64,000 nucleotides of DNA from a virus (IMGVR_UViG_3300046330_000229:1-64000); one strand, 5' to 3'; shown: positions 9,786 to 18,683, counted from the stretch's first letter. Translations and numbers: made by a program. Notes: generated by a model from the sequence alone, not told the origin.

Positions 9786-10081
9786 TATATAACTCCTGTA
9801 AATTTTAAGACTAAAGTTAATAACAATATACCGCAGATGCCTGTCATATTATATAGTCTATCAATCAGTTGTTGATTTAAAGGTTCAATCACAGTTTTTT
9901 CAACAATTTTGTCAATATACTGAATTTCTGCTGGTTTTTCGATGTATACAATCTTTTCAACTTCTACAGTTTGAATAGTAGGAACTTCAACAATCTTATC
10001 AATATACACTATTTTCTCAACAACTGCGTGTTGCTGTTTTAGTTCTGATTTTTTATGAATGCCCGATACCATCTTTGCCAT
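9785..10081 (-). CDS. Membrane-anchored repeat protein
   Basis: 98 residues. Residues about 20-68 are an internal repeat built on VEKIVYIDK, VEKIVYIEK and IQYIDKIVEK, which should form an extended or coiled structure. The C-terminus (about 78-97) is one hydrophobic transmembrane segment (GICGILLLTLVLKF), giving a tail-anchored topology. It lies 4 bp after the fibre gene. A single membrane helix plus an extended periplasm-length repeat would suit a spanin-like or lysis role, although the membrane anchor is at the C-terminus; this is speculation. Confidence 0.55.
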   Translation of the reverse strand: MAKMVSGIHKKSELKQQHAVVEKIVYIDKIVEVPTIQTVEVEKIVYIEKPAEIQYIDKIVEKTVIEPLNQQLIDRLYNMTGICGILLLTLVLKFTGVI

Positions 10082-10085
10082 AATA

Positions 10086-11327
10086 CTAGTACAATCTTCT
10101 GGCAGTTATACCAACTGTTAGACGAGCGTTAGCTGGTACAGTCATACCCATATAAGGCACAGCAAATACAGTAGTAGCTGAAGTTACGTTTACTATGATA
10201 GGCCCAACGTGCCCCATAGGATTAAATAGCGCAGATGATCCCAGGTAATATTGTACACCTAAAACACCTAAAACTATATTGTGAGAAATAATAGTTAAAT
10301 TTGGTGTTGCAGATAATAAAGTGGGAACCGTAGCATTGTCGGCACCGTTTGTACCAAAGATACCAAGACCTACTTCAGCGTATCCTGGACCAGTGCCATT
10401 ATTACCACCATCTACAGAAGCAAATAACTCCCAAGTACCTATAGGTAAAGTTATGGAATTACTAGTCATTTGAGAAAATACATTTGAAGCGGTTACAGCT
10501 TTAACGGCACTAGTATTGGTTACGATTACAGCTCCATCATTAGCGTAACTAACATCCCAAGGAGCGGCAGTAGTGTCCAAAGTACTTGTTTTTAATGTTA
10601 ACTGCATACTTGAATTTGGAGCCATAGCTTTAATTAAATTACCGCCGCTAGAGTTAACAGTTACAACTCCAGTACTTCTATTTTTAATCCACCACTGCAT
10701 ACCCGTTTGTATAGTGTTGTTAGCTGGCATAACTAAAGTTTGATTCGAAGTTCCGCTGAAAGTTTGTGTACCAAAGCTTGCGTTTGTTAACGTAGTCGTG
10801 ACACCAGAGGTCACCGTAGGGTTAATTTGAGGCGCAAAGTATCTGGCTACTAGCCCCGCCGTACCATTACGAGCGGCTACTGAAGATGCGTTGGCATTAG
10901 CTTGTGGAGTTATCCAAGTGGGCGCAGAACTTCCGTTAGCTTGTAAAATGTCACCATTATTACCTGAAGGAATACGAGACGGAGCACCTGCGGCAGCACC
11001 ATAGATCATATCGCCGATAGTAGTCATAGGATTTGTCATTTTAGCGTTTAATTGTGTTTGAATAGCAGAAGTTACTCCACTCAAGTACGCCAATTCTGTG
11101 TCGGTAGTCGCTGACACTGTAATAGTGCCCGAACCGTCAGAAGCTAAAGCTCTATTTGCTGTAAACGTAGGCAGTACTGAATCGTTAACCCACGCACCGT
11201 TAACGTATTTTTGAAAATTATTAACAGAAGTGTTATAAATAATCTCACCATTTTGTGGATTAGCTGGCTGACTAGATACAGCCGTTATAACTAACGACTG
11301 TTTTACTTTAAAGGAATTTTTTGACAT
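10086..11327 (-). CDS. Tail fibre / virion adhesin protein
   Basis: 413 residues. The N-terminus is a short adaptor (NGEIIYNTSVNNFQKYVNGA) typical of phage fibre proteins, followed by ELAYLSGVTSAIQTQLNAK, a common trimeric fibre repeat at about residues 82-100. The C-terminal half is beta-rich and Asn/Thr/Gly rich, as expected of a receptor-binding head. No chaperone or collar domain is seen. It is one of four fibre-type genes in a row, so the particle probably carries several fibres or tailspike parts. Confidence 0.7.
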   Translation of the reverse strand: MSKNSFKVKQSLVITAVSSQPANPQNGEIIYNTSVNNFQKYVNGAWVNDSVLPTFTANRALASDGSGTITVSATTDTELAYLSGVTSAIQTQLNAKMTNPMTTIGDMIYGAAAGAPSRIPSGNNGDILQANGSSAPTWITPQANANASSVAARNGTAGLVARYFAPQINPTVTSGVTTTLTNASFGTQTFSGTSNQTLVMPANNTIQTGMQWWIKNRSTGVVTVNSSGGNLIKAMAPNSSMQLTLKTSTLDTTAAPWDVSYANDGAVIVTNTSAVKAVTASNVFSQMTSNSITLPIGTWELFASVDGGNNGTGPGYAEVGLGIFGTNGADNATVPTLLSATPNLTIISHNIVLGVLGVQYYLGSSALFNPMGHVGPIIVNVTSATTVFAVPYMGMTVPANARLTVGITARRLY

Positions 11328-11340
11328 ATATCTTCATTCT

Positions 11341-11359
11341 CCAATATATATTTAATTTA
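11341..11359 (-). promoter_or_regulatory. Degenerate late-type motif
   Basis: Minus strand reads AATTAAATATATATTGGAG, which keeps the AT pattern and the trailing GGAG but lacks the AAC of the core. It lies immediately upstream of the 413-residue fibre gene. It may be a weak late promoter or simply AT-rich spacer. Confidence 0.25.
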
Positions 11360-11364
11360 GTTAA

Positions 11365-13017
11365 TTACAGTTGGTGAATTTCATATCGTAAATCAACCGA
11401 ATATGCTGTGCTATTGGTGATCTCTAAATTACCGCTGGCATTGATAGCAAAAGTTAAATCATCCATAGACACGTTAGTAGCTACGTATGTATCATTGATC
11501 GCAGCATTAGTGTTGTTACCGGCCGCTTCTTTAGCAATATGTAACGTTCCAACTTTACAATCATTTCCACCTGAAGCTCTAGAAGCTCTGTATTTAATTA
11601 CATAAAATCTACTTGAAGTAATCGACACAGTAGCAACGCCAGCAGCAGCTAAAGCTGTTGTACGATTAGACGTTAATAGTGCATTTAAATTTGTACCCGT
11701 GGCTAATTGAATATTACCTAGTCCAGCGATACGACCATTGTTTGCATTAACAGCGTCATATAAATCTAAACCAATACTATCCCAGTTTGCTGAAATAAAA
11801 GTGCCTTGTTGTAATTGTCTATTTTCAAAATCTACAGTTAATTGTCCCGAACTATTAGCAATAGTACCAGCAACCATATCAACAACCGCACTGCCGTTTG
11901 TAAGTGTCGCAGCGTGAACGTCTTTAATTTTATTAGCAGAACTACCAACATCTCTAGTGTTATTAGAACCAGGGATTAAATCTTGGTTAAACGCTACAGG
12001 AGAAGTTAAATTTGATAAAGTTACGTTTGCACCAGAACCTATACTAGCAATTTCACTTTGTACGAAAGCTGTTGTTGCTATTTGTGTTGTATTAGTAGCA
12101 GGAGCCGCTGTAGGGGCTGTAGGTGTGCCTGTTAAAGCCGGAGACGCAATATTAGCCTTCAAAGCTAGAGCTGTGTCTGTGTAATCTTTAGTAGCAGCAT
12201 CTTGTGCCGCAGTAGGATTAGTGACGTTAATAATTTTATTACTGTTAGCGTTAAAGTTGGCAGTCATCGCCACTGTGCCGTCAGCTTTTAAATACGGAGA
12301 CAAATCAACAGCAGATATTGCTCTAGCATTAGTAAAATAAAGGTTAGTCGCACCTTCGGCTAAATCATCTGTAGTTTTTGTTGCAAGCGTCGTGTTAAAT
12401 CTAGCTGTAGTGTAGTAAAAGTTAGTACCACCTTCAGCGATGTCATCTGTATCTAAAACAACAACACCAGTAAGTCCGTTTACAGACATTACAGCATTAG
12501 AATTAGAAGATTTTTGCCAAATAGCTCCGCTATACACAACCCAGTCGCCTACACTAAATACTTGAGATCCTGAACCTAAATCTTGTGTACCAGCAGTGTT
12601 AACGCGATAAACGTCACCAGCATTACCTGTGCCATCTGCTAAAGTAGGTGTATTAGTAGCAGCATCCCAGTTGCCTTTGTAATCCATAACAGAATTAGGT
12701 AATTGAGCAGCAGGAACTTTACCGCCAGCATCTAGAGTTGCAACACCGAGTGCCGCAGCTTTTTCAGATGTAGGAATGTAATTGGCTAAAGCCGCACTAG
12801 TGCTAACTAAAGCCCAGTTTGTCGTACTACCGTTATCTTGTTTGATGTATACGTTTTGCGTACCATCCTGCATATACATAGAACCGCTGACAGCATCAAC
12901 AGCCGATACGGTTGGATCAGCGTTGTTACCAGTTATGATCTGGATGTCAGACTCCTGAAAACGTAAAATCTTTTTTAAAAGTTTTACAGCACCTAAGTTA
13001 AAAATTGTACTAGCCAT
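11365..13017 (-). CDS. Tail fibre protein
   Basis: 550 residues. Several standard fibre modules are visible: YMQDGTQNVYIKQDNGS near residue 48; KVPAAQLPNSV near 98; two copies of a DD(I/L)AEG.TN.Y(Y/F)T.AR repeat near 191 and 217; and INVTNPTAAQDAATKDYTD near 263, a repeat that also occurs in the fibre at 21557-22684. The N-terminus (KLLKKILRFQESD) resembles that of the 694-residue fibre and may be a shared attachment segment. It probably forms a trimeric host-binding fibre. Confidence 0.75.
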   Translation of the reverse strand: MASTIFNLGAVKLLKKILRFQESDIQIITGNNADPTVSAVDAVSGSMYMQDGTQNVYIKQDNGSTTNWALVSTSAALANYIPTSEKAAALGVATLDAGGKVPAAQLPNSVMDYKGNWDAATNTPTLADGTGNAGDVYRVNTAGTQDLGSGSQVFSVGDWVVYSGAIWQKSSNSNAVMSVNGLTGVVVLDTDDIAEGGTNFYYTTARFNTTLATKTTDDLAEGATNLYFTNARAISAVDLSPYLKADGTVAMTANFNANSNKIINVTNPTAAQDAATKDYTDTALALKANIASPALTGTPTAPTAAPATNTTQIATTAFVQSEIASIGSGANVTLSNLTSPVAFNQDLIPGSNNTRDVGSSANKIKDVHAATLTNGSAVVDMVAGTIANSSGQLTVDFENRQLQQGTFISANWDSIGLDLYDAVNANNGRIAGLGNIQLATGTNLNALLTSNRTTALAAAGVATVSITSSRFYVIKYRASRASGGNDCKVGTLHIAKEAAGNNTNAAINDTYVATNVSMDDLTFAINASGNLEITNSTAYSVDLRYEIHQL

Positions 13018-13036
13018 CGTGAGATTCTCCTATGTA

Positions 13037-13540
13037 TTAAATGTTGCCTAAAGCGTTTATAATTAATTTACCATTTGAAATTGTGTTGACTAATGAACGA
13101 ACTGATACCCGAGATCCGGATAAAATAGTAATTTCTACCTCACCACCACCCAGCGGCAATGCGGCTACGTTCACTTCAGATCCAGGTGCGCCAACGCATA
13201 ACACCATATATTCTCCTATGTCTTCTATAATTTGCACTTTATATATAGTGCTAGACAAAGATGAAAATATCTGTACCGGAGTAGCTACAGTAATATTAGT
13301 TGCGGATGTATCAACTAGCGCCGATATTTGCTTTACTGTAATTGGTGTGGAACTAGACGACGCGGTATTAGATTCTATTTGAGTAAGAAGCGTGATTTGT
13401 GTATCTTGTTTCGCTTCAGTGGCCGCACCCACGGGAGGTGGAACGACAATAGAACCAGTAATTCGTAATGAATTAGTTACTTCATCAAAGACCTTTTTGA
13501 TGATATTTTCTTGATTTAGTAATGCTCCTGGTACGCTCAT
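13037..13540 (-). CDS. Short virion protein sharing its N-terminus with the large 24.5-26.8 kb fibre
   Basis: 167 residues. The first about 28 residues (PGALLNQENIIKKVFDEVT and SLR.T) closely match the start of the 762-residue protein at 24543-26831 (PGSMLNMENIIKKVFDHTT), so both probably dock on the same virion site. The rest is beta-rich with no receptor domain visible, followed directly by the next fibre gene. It may be a short decoration, an adaptor for the neighbouring fibres, or a truncated duplicate of the long protein. Confidence 0.65.
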   Translation of the reverse strand: MSVPGALLNQENIIKKVFDEVTNSLRITGSIVVPPPVGAATEAKQDTQITLLTQIESNTASSSSTPITVKQISALVDTSATNITVATPVQIFSSLSSTIYKVQIIEDIGEYMVLCVGAPGSEVNVAALPLGGGEVEITILSGSRVSVRSLVNTISNGKLIINALGNI

Positions 13541-13552
13541 GTTTTTGTTTCC

Positions 13553-15637
13553 TTATATATAATCTGGTAAAACTTTAATAATGTAGGTGACCGATGAATT
13601 GCTTGGTCTGGTTTCTAACACACCAGTAGAGCTAGTTGCACCTAAACTGCCACCACTAGCATCAATATTATCAGCATTACCAGGATTTACACCCTGGTTT
13701 GGAAATCCTAGCACGTTGTGAGTATGTGCTTGTATTGCTTGACTTTGGATAGATCCTACGAAAGTGTTTAATTCTGTAGATGGGTAGGAAACTGAATTAC
13801 CGTAACGTATTGATGTATATAAATCTGTTTCTAATGTAATAGTAATCGCTCCTGCTACCGTAAACAACACCGCGCCTACATTAGAGTAACATGCGTCCAG
13901 TGTATTAAATACAGAAAACTGTCCGAGATTTGTTGTAACATCAATAAAATAGTATCCATTAAGTCCGCCGCCTTGTACAAAAACTCTGTCACCAGTTTTC
14001 ACATTAGTCCAAGCGTTTACACCAACGCCACCGATAGCTTGTGAAGGTATTGCTGTTGGTAAAGAAAAACCAAAAGCTATACCTTGAACCGCGTAATACT
14101 CCGTACCGCCGCGTAGAAATTGTCCACGAAGATCAGGAAGTAGAACTTTTCCTACAGGTACAACTTGATTGTATTTTTTCCAATTTGTGCCAACTTTTTC
14201 ATTGTATATAGGAAAATCAGCAATATCTAATTCTCTACCATTACAATATTTATAGTCAGAAGGGATTTGAGATAGATCTCCAGCAAACGATTCTATCATA
14301 CCAACACGACTGATGTCAACTTTACCCATTAGTACAATTCGAGTAAACCCACCAATTAGAACCATTTGAAACTGAATCATTTTACCAGAAGCTAGAACAT
14401 AATCGTAATCACCAGGAACAGCTATTTCAAAGTCAGTTGTTGCACCGTTTGCGAAATTAACTAAAACAACATCTGCACCGGAATTATTATACAACGTTGC
14501 GGTGGTATTTAAATGCCCAGTATTAATAGATTTAACAACACCCGATAAAGCCGTTGTGATCGTATTTACGGGAGACGTACATGTTAGAGTAAAATCTACT
14601 AAGGTATATACGGCCTCTGATTGTAATTGTTCTAGAGGTTTAGTTAACGTTTTTATGGATGTTATAGTCTGATCATTGCCTGTAGTTAAAATTTCACTCT
14701 CAGCAGATAAGGGTCCTACTTTAAATTTAGAAGACAAAGCTGAGTCGTAAACCAAAGAACCGTAAGTTCCGGTACGTTCGACGGTAATACCGGCACCTTG
14801 TGAAGTAAGATCATTTCCACCATGATTTACAATAATATTAGGATCTTCTACTGTGAGATTTTGTGTGTTGATTGTTGTAGTTGTTCCGTTAACAGTAAGA
14901 TCGCCTTGTAATACAGTGTCTCCGTCAACAGTAAGATCATTACCTATAGTTGCGTCGTTAGTTACATCTAAATCGTTACCAATATTAACATTGTTAGTAG
15001 CTTCTACAAAGTTAACATTTAAAGTGTTGTATCGTAAAATAGCACTACCTAAATCGACATTAAGATCTATTCCTGGTAACAAATCTTCGTTTATAGCAGT
15101 AGGAGAAACTAAATTAGATAGTGTGACGTTAGCTGCTCCAGTGGCAACAATTAGTTCTACGTATGTACCGGCTTGGTTAATCCAAAATGTACTTGTAGTT
15201 GTATTGTAAATAATATCTCCAGCATTACCAGCCGGAGGAGTAAGTACTGGAAACGTTTTAACTGGAACACGAATAGAATTACCGTTGATGACTAACTCTT
15301 TTGTACCTAAGTCTAGCGTTGTCGCTGATACGTTAGTTGTGTGTGTAATTGAGGAGTCTACTATTTTATGAGTAGAAGCTTCTGATAATAATAATTTATT
15401 GTCCGTGGTATTTGTAAGTGAAACAGTTTTATTTGTTAGTACTTGAGGAGAGTCAGTGTCAATAAGAGTTGTAGTAGCATCGGGTAAAGTAATGACACGG
15501 TTAGCAGTTTGTGAAGATTGTAATACAGTATTAGTGTTAGATGTAGCACTATTAGAAACTGAAAGTTCTATAGACTTAGATTGATCTACTTCGTTAATTA
15601 TTCGTATTGCTTTTAAAAATCTCTTAATGCTTAACAT
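13553..15637 (-). CDS. Tail fibre with C-terminal collar-type domain
   Basis: 694 residues. The N-terminal third has fibre repeats such as VITLPDATTTLIDTDSPQVL and GNDLTVDGDTVLQGDLTVNG. From about residue 450 there is a phage tail-collar type domain (GMIESFAGD, DYKYCNGRELDI, LLPDLRGQFLRGG), with the downstream AHTH and ETRPSN motifs near residues 639 and 676 that close this family. This domain is known from short tail fibres such as T4 gp12 and many adhesins. It is the most complete receptor-binding candidate in the window. Confidence 0.85.
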   Translation of the reverse strand: MLSIKRFLKAIRIINEVDQSKSIELSVSNSATSNTNTVLQSSQTANRVITLPDATTTLIDTDSPQVLTNKTVSLTNTTDNKLLLSEASTHKIVDSSITHTTNVSATTLDLGTKELVINGNSIRVPVKTFPVLTPPAGNAGDIIYNTTTSTFWINQAGTYVELIVATGAANVTLSNLVSPTAINEDLLPGIDLNVDLGSAILRYNTLNVNFVEATNNVNIGNDLDVTNDATIGNDLTVDGDTVLQGDLTVNGTTTTINTQNLTVEDPNIIVNHGGNDLTSQGAGITVERTGTYGSLVYDSALSSKFKVGPLSAESEILTTGNDQTITSIKTLTKPLEQLQSEAVYTLVDFTLTCTSPVNTITTALSGVVKSINTGHLNTTATLYNNSGADVVLVNFANGATTDFEIAVPGDYDYVLASGKMIQFQMVLIGGFTRIVLMGKVDISRVGMIESFAGDLSQIPSDYKYCNGRELDIADFPIYNEKVGTNWKKYNQVVPVGKVLLPDLRGQFLRGGTEYYAVQGIAFGFSLPTAIPSQAIGGVGVNAWTNVKTGDRVFVQGGGLNGYYFIDVTTNLGQFSVFNTLDACYSNVGAVLFTVAGAITITLETDLYTSIRYGNSVSYPSTELNTFVGSIQSQAIQAHTHNVLGFPNQGVNPGNADNIDASGGSLGATSSTGVLETRPSNSSVTYIIKVLPDYI

Positions 15638-15643
15638 TTATAC

Positions 15644-16159
15644 CTACCGAATAATACTTGTTGTTTTAAATCTGATGTAACCTTCGTAATTAGAATCGCC
15701 TGGACCAGAAAGCTTATCACTGCTGTAGTATTTAACTTGTCCAGAATTATCAACATCAAAATACACTAAAGTTGGAACATCATTTACATCCGCAACGTTA
15801 GTTATTTCTCTAGTAATAGACCATTTATTTAAAGGATTAACTTCACTGTAATATAGAGTTAAAATACCATCTTCAGATGACTCACTAGTTAAAGCTGTTT
15901 TTCTATAGATGCGGTAAACTACTGTAGCCACTCGACAAAGTGTTTTATTAAAAATAAGACCTAAAACTGATTTAGCGTTAACTGAAGAAATGTTATTTTC
16001 AATTACAGATTGAGTTTCTGTTAGCGTACCAAGACCAGCAAAGCTGTCTAAAACTATAGTTACTTCTCTTGCCCAGTTAGTTACTTCTGATGCCCAATTT
16101 GGTTCCTTACCTGGATCGGGATAAGCAAAAATTTTAGAGTTAACTTTTAAATCACTCAT
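15644..16159 (-). CDS. Virion-region protein of unknown function
   Basis: 171 residues. The N-terminus contains WASEVTNWAREVTIVLDSFAG, a helical segment of the kind that starts several phage structural proteins. The C-terminal half is beta-rich and ends in a strand-like YEGYIRFKTTSIIR. It is the first gene of the fibre unit, 6 bp upstream of the collar-type fibre, and a late-type motif lies just upstream. It is plausibly a fibre attachment or base protein. Confidence 0.6.
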   Translation of the reverse strand: MSDLKVNSKIFAYPDPGKEPNWASEVTNWAREVTIVLDSFAGLGTLTETQSVIENNISSVNAKSVLGLIFNKTLCRVATVVYRIYRKTALTSESSEDGILTLYYSEVNPLNKWSITREITNVADVNDVPTLVYFDVDNSGQVKYYSSDKLSGPGDSNYEGYIRFKTTSIIR

Positions 16160-16165
16160 AGTACT

Positions 16166-16189
16166 CCTATATAATATATATGTTAAATC
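16166..16189 (-). promoter_or_regulatory. Late-type promoter motif, copy 3
   Basis: Core TTAACATATAT followed by ATTATATAGGAG on the minus strand, close upstream of the 171-residue gene that opens the fibre block. Confidence 0.6.
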
Positions 16190-16224
16190 GGCACTATCTT
16201 TATATAGCTAAATACTCGAGGTTA

Positions 16225-16626
16225 TTATGGATTAAACCAGATTGTTCCCTTGGGTTTATAAGACCCAAAAGCCTCTATCTGGAAGTGTTGCCAGCCACCT
16301 TGACGCGTTTCTAGCCATACACCAATAGATCTAAGCCATTCTTCGTTTTCCTTACACCAAGCATTGAGCTTACCGTCAGCATCAGCTACGTCGGCAGCTA
16401 GAGCACGTAAATGCTTAGATTTCATAGGTATTTTCTTTTTGTCTGTAATACCTTTTTCGCGATAAATCCGTAAGTGCTCGGATTCACTACGGAATCCTGA
16501 AGTTATACGCATAATCTTGCCATATTTAGCTCTAATTAAATTCATAATCTCTAATAATTTCAATAAGTTAGCTTCATACTCTTTTGGAATTTCAGCACCT
16601 TTTGTGATTTCTTCTCTAGTAATCAT
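16225..16626 (-). CDS. Endolysin, M15 family L,D/D,D-peptidase
   Basis: 133 residues, the size of small phage M15 peptidases. The zinc and catalytic pattern is complete: SGFRSESEH near residues 43-51, KHLRALAAD with His72 and Asp79, and WQHFQ with His114. These enzymes cleave peptidoglycan cross-links at the end of infection. There is no signal peptide, so a holin is needed for release; the 74-residue membrane protein at 23405-23629 is a candidate. It has its own late-type motif at 16640-16662 and an AAGG site 5 nt before the ATG. Confidence 0.88.
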   Translation of the reverse strand: MITREEITKGAEIPKEYEANLLKLLEIMNLIRAKYGKIMRITSGFRSESEHLRIYREKGITDKKKIPMKSKHLRALAADVADADGKLNAWCKENEEWLRSIGVWLETRQGGWQHFQIEAFGSYKPKGTIWFNP

Positions 16627-16633
16627 ATTATCC

Positions 16634-16662
16634 TTGACTCCCTATATAATATATGTTATATT
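16634..16662 (+). promoter_or_regulatory. Sigma70-type promoter for leaderless gene at 16669
   Basis: TTGACT at 16634, 17-bp spacer, TATATT at 16657, then 6 nt and ATG. It lies wholly on top of the opposite late-type motif that serves the endolysin. Confidence 0.6.
16640..16662 (-). promoter_or_regulatory. Late-type promoter motif, copy 4
   Basis: Variant core ATAACATATAT followed by TATATAGGGAG on the minus strand, upstream of the endolysin. The ending TATAGGGAG is strikingly like a T7-class promoter start. It overlaps the early promoter of the divergent plus-strand gene. Confidence 0.6.
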
Positions 16663-16668
16663 GTAAGA

Positions 16669-16896
16669 ATGGCACATAAAGGTAAATTTATAGGTGTGTA
16701 TACGTATAACAAACAGAAAAACAGATATATGGCATACTTAACTGAGGGCGAAACCGTCAAAATGTATTATGCTAGAGGTGAGGGTGTTACTATACATCTA
16801 AAAGTTTTAGAAAGTGGAACTTTGGTTACAACAAACTTAGATGTAGCAGTATTATACATGTTTGTTACAACGGGAGAGTTGTTTGATGCTGGATAA
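16669..16896 (+). CDS. Small array-A protein 1, leaderless
   Basis: 75 residues, small and aromatic rich (KFIGVYTYNKQKNRYMAYL). Its ATG lies exactly 6 nt after a -10 box, so the mRNA should have no leader. It opens a tight run of five tiny overlapping genes whose C-terminal ends look related: here VLYMFVTTGELF, compare VIRIMWWVMTGKIL and VIRKFWKMWTGNDI in genes 3 and 4. No known domain is recognised. The position as an early-type island beside the endolysin suggests an accessory or anti-host role. Confidence 0.6.
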   Translation: MAHKGKFIGVYTYNKQKNRYMAYLTEGETVKMYYARGEGVTIHLKVLESGTLVTTNLDVAVLYMFVTTGELFDAG

Positions 16897-17122
16897 AAAT
16901 AAGACATATTATGGTTGTTATATTAAAAAAAGGTATTATAAGGTGTTTTTTGAAAGAGGTACGTGGCACTCTCACGATACACAGTATACTGCATCTGAAA
17001 AAATAGACGAAGATGTTTTGGAACATAGTGTGACAACTAATCACTTTGTGATAATAACAAGCGATGAAAAGGTTTGGCGCACTTATATAGACGTTTTAGG
17101 AATCAAGTGCAAATGGTATTGA
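16886..17122 (+). CDS. Small array-A protein 2
   Basis: 78 residues from ATG 16886, chosen because GGGAGAG lies 8 nt upstream; an earlier in-frame start at 16862 has no such site. It overlaps gene 1 by 11 bp. It is rich in Tyr, Lys and His (TYYGCYIKKRYYKVFF) and predicted beta-stranded. The end (VWRTYIDVLG) is a weaker match to the C-terminal motif of the other members. Function unknown. Confidence 0.5.
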   Translation: MLDKNKTYYGCYIKKRYYKVFFERGTWHSHDTQYTASEKIDEDVLEHSVTTNHFVIITSDEKVWRTYIDVLGIKCKWY

Positions 17123-17334
17123 TGCGAATAAACAGAGGTCACAACTATGAGTATATAATAGATGATATAGATATAAATTATAACTATATACAGAGATATT
17201 ATGCTCTTACTGGTACACAGCGAAAATTACCGTATGACTTTTTTGCTATGGACTCTAAAAGATTTGAAATAGTAACAGAAGATGATAATGTTATTCGTAT
17301 AATGTGGTGGGTTATGACTGGTAAAATACTATGA
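17122..17334 (+). CDS. Small array-A protein 3
   Basis: 70 residues from ATG 17122, which overlaps the previous stop (TGATG). It is acidic and aromatic in the first half (YEYIIDDIDINYNYI) and ends with VIRIMWWVMTGKIL, the clearest form of the array C-terminal motif. It probably folds as a small beta domain with a short C-terminal helix. Function unknown. Confidence 0.5.
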   Translation: MRINRGHNYEYIIDDIDINYNYIQRYYALTGTQRKLPYDFFAMDSKRFEIVTEDDNVIRIMWWVMTGKIL

Positions 17335-17522
17335 TATTGTATAGATATATTGACGAGTTTTGGGTTGACGTTCAATGGGGCGAAGATTATAGCATGCGTT
17401 ACTACCAAGACGGCAAACACGTCCCTATCCATGTCAGCAATGTAACTTTGGCCGATTATAGTTGTGACAACAGGGATGTAATACGTAAATTTTGGAAAAT
17501 GTGGACAGGTAATGACATATAA
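17331..17522 (+). CDS. Small array-A protein 4
   Basis: 63 residues, started by ATGA overlap with gene 3. Motifs YRYIDEFWVDVQWGED and the end RDVIRKFWKMWTGNDI pair it with gene 3, suggesting tandem duplication followed by strong divergence. No known domain. Confidence 0.5.
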   Translation: MILYRYIDEFWVDVQWGEDYSMRYYQDGKHVPIHVSNVTLADYSCDNRDVIRKFWKMWTGNDI

Positions 17523-17733
17523 AATGTATAGAATTAATAATATTTTGTATGTAACATTACATGAAAATTCTGGTATGCACTCTATAGTTTGTTGTGTTCC
17601 AGGAAGTGTTCACTACAATCGTATCCAATTTGAATACCCAGATTATTTGTTAGAAAACGACGATTTAGTCAGCGAAGATCAGCCTAGTATAATTAAATAT
17701 ATAAAGTTATTTGGTAGAACTGATTTACTATAA
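17512..17733 (+). CDS. Small array-A protein 5
   Basis: 73 residues; the next in-frame ATG at 17524 would shorten it by four. It overlaps gene 4 by 11 bp. It contains two Cys in VCCVPGS and ends with IIKYIKLFGRTDLL, a divergent form of the shared C-terminal helix motif. Function unknown. Confidence 0.45.
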   Translation: MTYKMYRINNILYVTLHENSGMHSIVCCVPGSVHYNRIQFEYPDYLLENDDLVSEDQPSIIKYIKLFGRTDLL

Positions 17734-17768
17734 CACTGGCTCAATTAGACACAATTTTAATAAATATA

Positions 17769-17798
17769 TTGACAAGTGGTGATACTTTGTGGTAAGCT
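17769..17798 (+). promoter_or_regulatory. Sigma70-type promoter for leaderless HNH gene
   Basis: TTGACA at 17769, 18-bp spacer, TAAGCT at 17793, then 6 nt and ATG at 17805. Confidence 0.5.
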
Positions 17799-17804
17799 AA
17801 GTGT

Positions 17805-18683
17805 ATGAAAACGTGTACAGTATGCAAAGAAACAAAAGAATTAGATCAATTTCAAAAAAGATCTCATACAGGTAGGCATAGAACTGAGTGTAAAACTTGC
17901 AGAGATGCTTACAATAATACACGTAGAGCTAAGATTGCAGCTTCACCAAAGTTAGCCGTAGATTACAAATTATGCCCTTGTTGTAACACTACAAAGAATG
18001 CTAGTGAATTTGGTAAAGATAAAGCTAAGCTTGATGGACTGTCGCCCGTGTGTAAAATTTGTAGAAAGCCGCAAAGTAAGAAATACTATGAAAAACATAA
18101 AGATGTTATTCTTCCTAAACAAAAAGTGTACCATGAAAAAAACAGAGACAAACAATTGAAAACCCAGAAACTATATAGAATAAACAATGCTGAAGAAATA
18201 TCACTTAAAAAAAGTGTAAAAAGTAAAACTCCCGAATACAAAGCTAAGCAGAATAAGTATACAAAACACAGAAAAGCTACAGACCCCTTCTTTAAATGGA
18301 AGAAATTAATTAGAGGGTCAGTCGGATCAGCGTTACATGCTTACAAAAAACACGGAACTATGTCGTGCGTAAAGGATTTAGGGTGTGACATAGCTACTTT
18401 CGACAAACACATAGCAGATCAATACACTGCTGGTATGACTAAAGATCTACACGGTCGAGGTAGAGGTAAAATACATCTGGATCATATAATTCCTTTAGAC
18501 TTTCTAAAAGGAAAAGAAACTGACGAAGAAGCACATTTAGTTGTTTTAAATTATAGAAACTACAGGCCTCTATGGTGGAATGAAAATCAAGCAAAAAAGA
18601 ATAACATGCCTCAAAACTGGAAGTCTCTTTATGATACAATTTTAAAAGAATTAAAAAAAGACTTGACAAAAAAACAAAAATAA
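17805..18683 (+). CDS. HNH endonuclease with two N-terminal zinc fingers
   Basis: 292 residues. Two Cys4 fingers open the protein (CTVCKE with CKTC near 4-33, and CPCC with CKIC near 58-86), as in recombination endonuclease VII-like and many phage HNH proteins. A long basic helical linker follows (about 90-165). The C-terminal HNH core reads HLDHIIPL near residue 226 and NYRNYRPLWWNENQAKKN near 249-266. It probably cuts DNA as a free-standing homing endonuclease or nuclease. The ATG is 6 nt from a -10 box, so translation would be leaderless. Confidence 0.8.
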   Translation: MKTCTVCKETKELDQFQKRSHTGRHRTECKTCRDAYNNTRRAKIAASPKLAVDYKLCPCCNTTKNASEFGKDKAKLDGLSPVCKICRKPQSKKYYEKHKDVILPKQKVYHEKNRDKQLKTQKLYRINNAEEISLKKSVKSKTPEYKAKQNKYTKHRKATDPFFKWKKLIRGSVGSALHAYKKHGTMSCVKDLGCDIATFDKHIADQYTAGMTKDLHGRGRGKIHLDHIIPLDFLKGKETDEEAHLVVLNYRNYRPLWWNENQAKKNNMPQNWKSLYDTILKELKKDLTKKQK

